This document shows, in pieces, positions 1 through 5,168 of a DNA stretch of 6,950 bases. Under the pieces are notes generated by a model. That model saw only the letters and a list, made by a program, of their open reading frames with translations, ran no database searches and was not told where the DNA came from. The translations under genes were made by a program, and so were the position numbers. Source of the stretch: Candidatus Altarchaeum sp. CG2_30_32_3053. GTDB taxonomy: Archaea; Altiarchaeota; Altiarchaeia; Altiarchaeales; Altiarchaeaceae. Position 1 is the first letter of the stretch. Each line of letters starts with the position of its first letter. Location of the stretch: contig MNZY01000044.1 of the NCBI GenBank assembly GCA_001873845.1, positions 1 through 6,950 on the forward strand. Direction: 5' to 3'.

Positions 1-176
1 TATATTAAATTTTTCATAAATAAATTTAAAATACAAATATAAATTTAAAACAAAAAATTTTAAGTTATAAATTTTATAATCAAAAATATTATTTATTGAA
101 ATTTTTATTTAATCTTCAAAATTCAATTGATAATTTACAAAAATATAAGTGGCCTACTTTCATATGGCACACAACC

Positions 177-213
177 CTCATGTATAAGCATCTGTGTATC
201 TTTATACTATGAG
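177..213. other. Hairpin just downstream of moeA
   Basis: An inverted repeat has arms CTCATGTATAA (177-187) and TTATAC-T-ATGAG (202-213). That is 11 base pairs with one bulged T around a 14-nt loop. It begins 16 bases beyond the moeA stop codon, so in the minus-strand transcript it would be a 3' UTR hairpin. No T-run follows it directly, so it is not a classic terminator; a T-rich stretch on the minus strand (about 145-135) lies further on. A TATA-like ATATAAG on the plus strand at about 142-149 could alternatively start a short plus-strand RNA containing this hairpin. The remainder of 1-228 is very A/T-rich with no gene that I can see. Confidence 0.5.
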
Positions 214-228
214 AGTACAAGTGTCTTT

Positions 229-1440
229 TCAAAATAAATAGACATCTGCTTCTTCGTCTTTTTCAATCACCTTTTTATCTGTTGGAACCTCAATGAAACC
301 ATCCGCGCTGCTCATACTCGTTATTGCTCCCGATGTTTTATAAACCGCTTTTGCACAACCATTTTCCAGCTTTACGGTAACAAATAAGTGCCTGTCTGAT
401 TTTGAGTTCAGTTTTTCGGACATTTTTGCCTTTACTTTTTTTCTTTCAAAAGGAAGATGCGCCATTTTTCGCAATGCCGGAAGTAAAAATACATAAGCAT
501 TCATTAAACAGGCGGCGGGATTTCCGGGCATTCCGAAAACCGGTTTGCCATTCACATTCCCAAACAATGTGGGCTTTCCAGGTTTAATATTAACGCCGTG
601 AAATAAAATTTTTCCGGAACTTTCAATAACATCTGATAATAAGTCCTTTTCACCAGCAGAACTTCCGCCCGAAATTACAACAACATCATACGCCAATGCT
701 TCATTAAGCCGTTTTTTTAAAATTTCCTCTTTGTCTTTTGCAGTTTTATGTCTGACAGGAATACAACCGGCTTTTTTAACAACGCATGCTATTGTCCAGG
801 AATTCACATCATAAATTTTTCCCGGCATTAAATCTTTCCCGGCATCAACAATTTCGTTGCCTGTTCCAAATATTGCCACTTTTGGTATTGAATAGACCTC
901 TGTTTCTTTAATTCCGATTGCGGCCAGCACACCCGTTTTTGCAGGAGTTAAAATTTCCCCTTTTTTTAATACATCCTCATCTTTCTTTATATCTTCTCCT
1001 TTCTTCCCGGTATTTTCCCGTAGGGTTACTGGTTTAAAAATTTTAATATTATCACTGTCTCTTTTTGTATATTCTACCATAACAACGGCACTGGCACTGG
1101 CAGGCAACATGGAGCCGGTTGTAACATATATGCATTCTCCGCTTTTTATTTTAAAATTTCCATCGTTTCCCGCAAAAATACTTGCGATAAGTCTTAAATT
1201 CACAGGATTTTCCGGAGTTGCTTTTAGTGTATCTTCAAATTTAACAGCATATCCATCCATCGTTGCCTTTTCAAAAGAAGGAACATCAATGCCGGCGCTC
1301 ACATTTGTTGCTAAAACCCGGTCCGTCCATACATTAAATTTAACCATGTCCTTTACTTTCAAAATTTCTGTTTTTTTGACCGGAACAATATTTTCATTTA
1401 TAATTTTTTGTGCTTTGTCTAATGAAACAGGACTTAACAT
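229..1440 (-). CDS. moeA: Molybdopterin molybdenumtransferase MoeA
   Basis: This 403-residue protein is full length for the MoeA family. MoeA inserts molybdate (or tungstate) into adenylylated molybdopterin, the last step of cytoplasmic molybdenum-cofactor synthesis. Visible family motifs, in order: PSFEKATMDGYA at 54-65, TTGSMLP at 107-113, GEDIKKDEDVLKKG at 148-161, TGNEIVDAG at 193-201, YDVNS at 210-214, SGGSSAGEKD at 257-266 (the MogA-like MPT-binding domain), KPGKP at 286-290 and VFGMPGNPAA at 301-310. The C-terminal beta domain follows from about 330. The ATG at 1440 fits the usual MoeA N-terminus, and a weak TATA-like element about 25 bases upstream suggests a leaderless mRNA. The gene lies on the same strand as the mfnF-like gene but 271 bases away, so probably not co-transcribed. 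The TGA stop sits in a 13-bp stretch shared with the repeat array at 4351-4630. Tungsten rather than molybdenum use is possible and cannot be decided from sequence. Confidence 0.96.
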   Translation of the reverse strand: MLSPVSLDKAQKIINENIVPVKKTEILKVKDMVKFNVWTDRVLATNVSAGIDVPSFEKATMDGYAVKFEDTLKATPENPVNLRLIASIFAGNDGNFKIKSGECIYVTTGSMLPASASAVVMVEYTKRDSDNIKIFKPVTLRENTGKKGEDIKKDEDVLKKGEILTPAKTGVLAAIGIKETEVYSIPKVAIFGTGNEIVDAGKDLMPGKIYDVNSWTIACVVKKAGCIPVRHKTAKDKEEILKKRLNEALAYDVVVISGGSSAGEKDLLSDVIESSGKILFHGVNIKPGKPTLFGNVNGKPVFGMPGNPAACLMNAYVFLLPALRKMAHLPFERKKVKAKMSEKLNSKSDRHLFVTVKLENGCAKAVYKTSGAITSMSSADGFIEVPTDKKVIEKDEEADVYLF

Positions 1441-1460
1441 TTTTAGCTGATACTGGTTGA

Positions 1461-1469
1461 TAATTTAAG
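1461..1469 (-). promoter_or_regulatory. Weak TATA-like element for moeA
   Basis: The minus strand reads CTTAAATTA, centred about 25 bases before the A of the moeA ATG. This is the archaeal TATA-to-start spacing for a leaderless transcript. The match to the consensus is poor and the whole region is A/T-rich, so this is a positional inference. Confidence 0.3.
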
Positions 1470-1544
1470 ATTAAATAAATTAATTTTAACATCAAATAAA
1501 TCAACAATATTAAAATTTTAAAAATTTTAAAAATTCATTTAATT

Positions 1545-1572
1545 TTCTGACTTATTGGTTGAAATGTCAGAA
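1545..1572. other. Small inverted repeat in the moeA/mfnF gap
   Basis: Perfect 7-bp arms TTCTGAC (1545-1551) and GTCAGAA (1566-1572) enclose a 14-nt loop. The repeat lies about 105 bases upstream of moeA and 140 bases beyond the mfnF-like stop. It could be an operator or part of the mfnF 3' end. The rest of 1441-1711 holds two overlapping mini-ORFs on the plus strand (1564-1638, 24 codons; 1631-1696, 21 codons). They lack a convincing promoter or recognisable product, so I do not call them genes. Confidence 0.35.
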
Positions 1573-1711
1573 TATTTAAGCGGAAAGAAAAATTTAAAAT
1601 ACCAGTCATATTGCGATTTAGATAACAACTATGAATGAGGTAAATTTACTTGGTGTCTTTGCTCTGATTGATAATATTGTTATATCTGGGGAATAAACCC
1701 AAAAGGTCAGT

Positions 1712-2725
1712 TTAAATCTGGAAATCCTCTGCCAGAAAATAGAGCGATTTCGCTGCACTCAAATCTCCATATTTCAGCGATGCATTTAAATCATTGTGTA
1801 AAAATTTTCCTGCACCTATAATAAGCCGGTTTTTTATTTTGTATTTCTTTTCTGCTTGTTCAATCGCTCTGTTTATCATCTTAATTTGCTCATTTTTAAA
1901 ATATTTCGCAATTTCCGCTACATCCTCTTTTGAAATTTTACTCTTCCTTTCGGACAGGTCATAAATTTCATCATAAATTTCACCTTCAATCAAATCGCAG
2001 CAAACTGTTCTCGCAATTCTTCTCATGCAATCCAATATTCCTTTTCCTTTTCCGTCCGCTGTCTCTGATGTATATTCTTTTTCAGAAATTTCTCCCAACA
2101 CCCTATACGCATCCCCTGTATTCGCAAAATATTCGGCAGAAAGGCATAAATTTTTACCTTTAAAATTGAGACAATTGCTTATACAGGGTAAATTTGTTCT
2201 CAAAATGCCCGTATAAACCAGTTCGCTGTTTTTTAGCCGTTCAAAATCGGTTCTGTGTGCTAAAATTTTTCCGTCTTTTAACGGAATTATATCTGTGGTT
2301 GTTGAGCCGATGTCAATAAGTATCCCGCTTTTTTCAAATTTTGAGATATATCTTGCGGTCGCTACAAAATTTGCTGATGCAACGCTGTATGGAAATTTCA
2401 TCGCGTCATCAATTCCGAGCAAATTTAAATTTTGACTTTTTAAATCATTTGAAAGCACAAAAAATTTTCCGTTTAAAATTTTCCTCAGTGCGTCCAATAT
2501 AGAGGTTACTCCTTCCTTCCGGTTTTCAAAGCAGTCACAAAGCTCGGCTGTCATCGTAACTGCATATATATCTGCCTTTAAGTCATGCTGTCTCTTTAAT
2601 TTTTCAATGAAATTTTTAAATTTGTTCTTTTTTTTCCACAGCGTAAAATAATATTGCCTGTATTCAGTTCCGTCAAAAATTTTTATATTTGCACCGCCAA
2701 TATCCATCGCTATTAAATTTGCCAT
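1712..2725 (-). CDS. mfnF: MfnF-like ASKHA-fold protein (hydantoinase/oxoprolinase family, methanofuran biosynthesis)
   Basis: This 337-residue protein belongs to the archaeal family annotated as hydantoinase/oxoprolinase-like or 'H4MPT-linked C1 transfer pathway protein'. Its Methanocaldococcus member MfnF joins gamma-glutamyltyramine to the aminomethylfuran diphosphate during methanofuran synthesis. Seen in the sequence: the nucleotide-binding phosphate-1 loop MDIGGANIK at 7-15, TMTAELCDCF at 57-66, NFVATARYI at 119-127, the second phosphate loop LIDIGSTTTDIIPL at 136-149, LVYTGILRTNL at 169-179, TGDAYRVLG at 203-211, TADGKGKG at 222-229 and the adenosine-site IIGAG at 302-306. No signal peptide or membrane span is evident, so it is cytoplasmic. 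The start at 2725 places the DIGG motif at the usual distance. The start codon lies inside the first copy of a 19-bp tandem repeat. Family assignment is firm. The exact reaction is inferred from the family, because related proteins also occur in methylotrophic bacteria. Confidence 0.85.
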   Translation of the reverse strand: MANLIAMDIGGANIKIFDGTEYRQYYFTLWKKKNKFKNFIEKLKRQHDLKADIYAVTMTAELCDCFENRKEGVTSILDALRKILNGKFFVLSNDLKSQNLNLLGIDDAMKFPYSVASANFVATARYISKFEKSGILIDIGSTTTDIIPLKDGKILAHRTDFERLKNSELVYTGILRTNLPCISNCLNFKGKNLCLSAEYFANTGDAYRVLGEISEKEYTSETADGKGKGILDCMRRIARTVCCDLIEGEIYDEIYDLSERKSKISKEDVAEIAKYFKNEQIKMINRAIEQAEKKYKIKNRLIIGAGKFLHNDLNASLKYGDLSAAKSLYFLAEDFQI

Positions 2726-2777
2726 TATATTTTAAATTTGCCATTATATTTTAAATTTGCCATTATATTTTAAATTT
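2721..2777. repeat. Three tandem 19-bp repeats covering the mfnF start codon
   Basis: The unit GCCATTATATTTTAAATTT occurs three times end to end (2721-2739, 2740-2758, 2759-2777). Read on the minus strand, each copy carries a TATA-like TTTAAAATATA followed by ATGGC. The downstream-most copy supplies the real mfnF ATG. The 19-bp unit is not a multiple of three, so the upstream ATGs (starting at 2744 and 2763) lie in other frames and open only short ORFs. The duplication therefore copies the promoter/start context rather than extending the protein. Confidence 0.9.
2745..2755 (-). promoter_or_regulatory. TATA-like box for the mfnF-like gene, inside repeat copy 2
   Basis: The minus strand reads TTTAAAATATA, centred about 25 bases upstream of the A of the ATG at 2725. 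That is the correct distance for a leaderless archaeal transcript starting at the ATG. It depends on repeat copy 2 being present. No Shine-Dalgarno sequence is visible. Confidence 0.45.
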
Positions 2778-2855
2778 TTATCCCTAATTATTTTATCTCA
2801 ATTTTTATCCCTAATTATTTTATCTCAATTTTTATCCCAATTATTAATTATTATC
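2775..2855. repeat. 27-bp tandem repeats (2 full copies plus a partial) in the divergent promoter region
   Basis: Two exact 27-bp units (2775-2801 and 2802-2828) are followed by a degenerate third (2829 to about 2855). Each full unit carries the pentamer TTATC twice, giving six TTATC sites starting at 2778, 2793, 2805, 2820, 2832 and 2851. The last abuts the TATA box of the ACT/serA pair. The array lies between the divergent mfnF-like and ACT/serA promoters. Its position and regular spacing suggest repeated protein-binding sites, but slippage-generated repeats without function are equally possible. Confidence 0.8.
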
Positions 2856-2864
2856 TTTATAAAT
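2856..2864 (+). promoter_or_regulatory. TATA box for the ACT/serA pair
   Basis: TTTATAAAT is a good archaeal TATA box. Transcription should begin 22-27 bases after its centre, at about 2882-2887. This coincides with the second in-frame ATG at 2885 and lies downstream of the first ATG at 2870. It is the main reason for choosing 2885 as the start, implying a leaderless mRNA. Confidence 0.6.
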
Positions 2865-2884
2865 GTAAAATGCCTCTAAATAAA

Positions 2885-3292
2885 ATGGAAATCACAACTT
2901 TGATTTCAGTTATAACCGAAAACAGGACGGGCGTTCTTGCAGAAATAGCAGAAGCAATGGGAAGTGCAAATATAAATATAGATGCACTTGCAGGTGAAGG
3001 GCTTGGAGAAATAGGAATTATAAGGATTGTTACAAATGACCCTAAAAGGACAGCTGAAATTTTACAAAAGAGAAATTTTAAGATCGTTGAATCAGAGGTC
3101 TTTGTAATAAATGTTCCAAACAGGCCGGGACAGTTGAAGAAAATTTCAGATGTTTTGTCTCAAAAACGGCTCAATATTGAGTTTATATACCAGCAGACAA
3201 GTGAGGACAAGGGAAGTTCCAAGGTAATAATAAAAGTGAATGAGAATTACAAATCCAAGGCAAGAGATGTGCTGGAAGATGCAAAATTTTGA
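2885..3292 (+). CDS. Stand-alone double-ACT-domain amino-acid-binding protein
   Basis: This is a 135-residue protein (140 if the ATG at 2870 is used) made of two ACT domains and nothing else. ACT1 spans about residues 4-68, with the ligand-loop motif NRTGVLAEIAEAM at 13-25. ACT2 spans about 73-132, with NRPGQLKKISDVL at 79-91. The Asn-Arg-x-Gly turn before the first helix of each ACT is typical of amino-acid-binding ACT domains. The sequence resembles the small double-ACT family COG4747. I chose the ATG at 2885 because it fits a leaderless start from the TATA box at 2856 and puts ACT1 at the N-terminus, as in that family. The stop lies 17 bases before the serA ATG, so the two genes are almost certainly one transcript. 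The probable role is to sense an amino acid, perhaps serine, for the SerA next door. The ligand is not shown by the sequence, and relatives elsewhere accompany CoA ligases. Confidence 0.88.
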   Translation: MEITTLISVITENRTGVLAEIAEAMGSANINIDALAGEGLGEIGIIRIVTNDPKRTAEILQKRNFKIVESEVFVINVPNRPGQLKKISDVLSQKRLNIEFIYQQTSEDKGSSKVIIKVNENYKSKARDVLEDAKF

Positions 3293-3309
3293 ACTTCAAA
3301 AAATTAAAA

Positions 3310-4221
3310 ATGGCGAAAATTTTAATATGTGATGAAATTGATGAGGAAGCAACGGACAAATTAAAAAATTTTGCAGATGTTGAAACCGGAAAGGAAAAAC
3401 TGAACGATCTGGAAAAATTAGAGAAATATGACTGCCTGATTGTTAGGAGTGCGACAAAAATAACAAAGGATGTTATTGCAAAAGCGAAAAATTTAAAAAT
3501 TATTGCACGGGCAGGTGCAGGGCTTGACAATGTTGATATGATTGCAGCAAAAGAAAAAGGTATTAAGGTTGTCAATGCTCCGGATTCGTTAACAATATCT
3601 GTCTCTGAAATGGTTTTTGGTTCTTTGTTATGCCTGATAAGAAAAATTTCCGATGCTGATAAGTCAATGAAAAAAGGAAAATGGGAAAAGAAGAAATTTA
3701 AAGGGAATGAAATTTACGGAAAAAATTTAGGAATCATCGGATTCGGAAAGATTGGAAAAAGGGTGGCGGCGATTGCAAATGCCTTTAATGCAAGAGTTTT
3801 TGCTTATGACTCTTTAATCACAGATGAAAAAATTTATGAAAATTTAAATGTAAGACACTGCAAAAGCATAGATGAAATTCTGAAGGAGTGCAACATTATC
3901 TCTTTGCATGTTCCTTTGATGAATGAAACAAAAAATTTGATAAATGAAGGTAATATAAAGCTGATAAAAAAAGACGCTGTTATTATAAACACTTCAAGAG
4001 GGGGCATAATTAATGAAAAGGCATTAACAGATGTGTTAAAAAATAATGAGATAGCAGGCGCGTGTCTGGATGTTTTTGAGAATGAACCGAATTTAAATCC
4101 CGAATTTAAAAATCTGGAAAATGTTGTGCTTACTCCTCATTTGGGAAGCGCAACAGAAGAGGCACAGAAAAGGGCGGGAATGGATGTTGTTGTGCAAATT
4201 GAGAAATTTTTTAAGGGATAA
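3310..4221 (+). CDS. serA: D-3-phosphoglycerate dehydrogenase, short form without an ACT domain
   Basis: SerA oxidises 3-phosphoglycerate to 3-phosphohydroxypyruvate with NAD+, the first committed step of serine synthesis. Counting from MAKILICDE, the protein has 303 residues. The substrate-domain motif RAGAGLDNVD is at 67-76. The Rossmann motif GFGKIG is at 144-149. The expected catalytic residues are Arg230 (in NTSRGGIINE), Glu259 (FENEP) and His277 (TPHLGSATEEA); the 29-residue Arg-Glu spacing matches E. coli PGDH. The chain ends right after the returning substrate-domain segment, so the intervening and ACT regulatory domains of long PGDHs are absent. A TTG at 3289 would overlap the ACT gene stop by four bases, but the ATG at 3310 gives the normal N-terminus. 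The upstream double-ACT gene may supply the missing sensor. Another 2-hydroxyacid dehydrogenase activity cannot be excluded, but the motifs fit PGDH best. Confidence 0.92.
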   Translation: MAKILICDEIDEEATDKLKNFADVETGKEKLNDLEKLEKYDCLIVRSATKITKDVIAKAKNLKIIARAGAGLDNVDMIAAKEKGIKVVNAPDSLTISVSEMVFGSLLCLIRKISDADKSMKKGKWEKKKFKGNEIYGKNLGIIGFGKIGKRVAAIANAFNARVFAYDSLITDEKIYENLNVRHCKSIDEILKECNIISLHVPLMNETKNLINEGNIKLIKKDAVIINTSRGGIINEKALTDVLKNNEIAGACLDVFENEPNLNPEFKNLENVVLTPHLGSATEEAQKRAGMDVVVQIEKFFKG

Positions 4222-4270
4222 ATCAGATTTTTCTATATAAACCTCCCCTTGACGAAAGTATGGATTTGTG

Positions 4271-4303
4271 TTTCATTTTATCTTTTTATACAACAATTTT
4301 TTT
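4271..4303 (+). terminator. T-rich termination region after serA
   Basis: About 50-80 bases beyond the serA stop are several T-runs, ending in T7 at 4297-4303. A shorter T5 run lies at 4228-4232. Archaeal termination commonly uses T-tracts without a hairpin, so this is a plausible end for the ACT/serA transcript. Overall A/T richness weakens the call. Confidence 0.35.
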
Positions 4304-4306
4304 ATA
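4287..4306. repeat. 20-bp direct repeat, left copy
   Basis: A 20-bp sequence (TATACAACAA, then seven T and ATA) is identical to 4709-4728, where a second truncated copy (4725-4738) overlaps it in tandem. The two full copies are 422 bp apart and bracket the palindromic array. Confidence 0.75.
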
Positions 4307-4350
4307 CCATGAGTTTCTCACTCCGGCGTAAAAGTTTGGGCGTAATTTTT

Positions 4351-4630
4351 AAATCCCAAAGATTTGTAAATATCCGAGCAACAGCGAGGTTATTTTCAAA
4401 TTCGCAGAGAATTTGAAAAGACACGAACGAAGTGAGCGTATTTTCAAAATCAAAAGATTTTGTAAATATCCGAGCAACAGCGAGGTTATTTTCAAATTGT
4501 GTGAATTTTAAAATCTCCGAACAGAGCGAGGTTATTTTCAAATTCGCAGAGAATTTGAAAAGACACGAACGAAGTGAGCGTATTTTCAAATTCGCATAGA
4601 ATTTGAAAAGACACGAACAGAGCGAGCGTA
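4351..4630. repeat. Array of six ~48-bp palindrome-plus-core units
   Basis: Six units are arranged head to tail. Each is an A/T inverted repeat followed by a core of the form CGA..(loop)..GAG. The CGA of the cores starts at 4375, 4424, 4471, 4518, 4566 and 4614, steps of 47-49 bp. The preceding palindromes have outer limits 4351-4365, 4393-4419, 4445-4462, 4494-4508, 4535-4561 and 4583-4609. The best have 11-bp arms TTTTCAAATTC and GAATTTGAAAA around loop GCAGA or GCATA. Internal duplications are visible: 66 bp identical at 4383-4448 and 4525-4590 (three units apart), and 40 bp identical at 4363-4402 and 4459-4498 (two units apart). The array lies between convergent gene ends. It has no transposase, no unique spacers and no credible coding sequence. 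Function unknown; REP/BIME-like behaviour is the nearest comparison. Confidence 0.9.
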
Positions 4631-4804
4631 TTTTTGTTTTTTAAGCATAATTAATTTTGTAAATTTTTAAAATTACTCGTCCATTTTTTGATGGTGGGAA
4701 AGAAGGGTTATACAACAATTTTTTTATACAACAATTTTATTTTATAAATTGGTTTTTTAATAAAAATATAAAAACAAAAATAAAACTGACTTTCCACACA
4801 TACA
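4631..4804. other. A/T-rich spacer between the two repeat clusters
   Basis: There is no gene here. The stretch contains the second full copy of the 20-bp direct repeat (4709-4728), its overlapping truncated copy (4725-4738) and several T-runs. A small ORF of 18 codons starts at the ATG at 4691 but runs through the repeat and has no recognisable product. Confidence 0.5.
4709..4738. repeat. 20-bp direct repeat, right copy, with a partial tandem copy
   Basis: Positions 4709-4728 are identical to 4287-4306. A further TATACAACAATTTT (4725-4738) overlaps its end. With the left copy it brackets the six-unit array. Confidence 0.75.
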
Positions 4805-4985
4805 CTCACTAATCGTTCGTGTATTTCAAAATTTTTGCAATTTTGAAATCGCTCTCAAAAACAATAAAATTTACAAAATTTTTGTCTTTTTCAAATCGCA
4901 GAGATTTGAAATACTGAAAATCTGTGAAATTTTAAATCTTATTTTAAATTTCGTTAGAAATTTTAAATCTCCGAACGAAGTGAGG
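4805..4985. repeat. Second, degenerate and partly inverted cluster of the same repeat modules
   Basis: A core on the minus strand lies at 4805-4819: CGAAC, loop GATTA, then GTGAG. A plus-strand core CCGAACGAAGTGAGG lies at 4971-4985. Between them are A/T palindromes: 11-bp arms at 4823-4833 and 4839-4849; 9-bp arms TTTCAAATC and GATTTGAAA (4889-4897, 4903-4911) with the same GCAGA loop as the main array; and 7-bp arms at 4946-4952 and 4957-4963. The 14-mer GAAATTTTAAATCT occurs twice (4926-4939, 4957-4970). Regular 48-bp spacing is lost. The sequence from 4986 to 5168 shows no gene and no clear repeat; it is the 3' flank of the glmU-like gene. Confidence 0.75.
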
Positions 4986-5168
4986 TGAAAATTTTGCGAA
5001 AAAACAATCGGAAATTAAAAAATTTGATATGGTGTGCAGAATATAGGTTAAATGTTATATTTAAAATAATTTGGCTCATATTTTTAATGTCGTGAAGTTA
5101 GTGTCCAATTTCAAAATTTTTGCCCCCAACAAATCTGAACAAATGTTAATTTTTTTCACTGCTTTATT

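Noticed and set aside
150..230. tRNA or box C/D guide RNA near the moeA end
   Set aside because: There is no cloverleaf with T-loop consensus and no paired C (RUGAUGA) and D (CUGA) boxes.
1109..1450. Open frames on the opposite strand of moeA, mfnF, serA and the glmU-like gene
   Set aside because: They lie wholly or mostly within genes supported by clear family motifs and have no motifs of their own, so they are shadow frames.
1564..1696. Two overlapping mini-ORFs (24 and 21 codons) between moeA and the mfnF-like gene
   Set aside because: They have no clear TATA box at the right distance, no ribosome-binding site and no recognisable sequence. Such lengths are expected by chance.
3289..3309. 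TTG start for serA overlapping the ACT stop codon
   Set aside because: It adds seven residues not expected for the family; the ATG at 3310 gives the standard PGDH N-terminus.
4302..4589. A 95-codon minus-strand open frame with repeated FENNLAVARIFT peptides
   Set aside because: It is the translation of the palindromic repeat array. The peptide repeats only because the DNA does. The 142-bp duplication is out of frame, there is no promoter, and no family is recognised.
4351..4630. CRISPR array
   Set aside because: The 48-bp period is suggestive, but the segments between cores are themselves related palindromes rather than unique spacers, the cores are only 13-16 bp and variable, and no cas gene is present.
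4287..4738. Insertion sequence or MITE with target duplications
   Set aside because: There are no terminal inverted repeats at the ends of the bracketed segment and no transposase. The 20-bp direct repeats are far longer than normal target duplications and are A/T-rich.
4691..4747. 18-codon ORF on the plus strand
   Set aside because: It runs through the 20-bp repeat and T-tracts, with no promoter context or known product.
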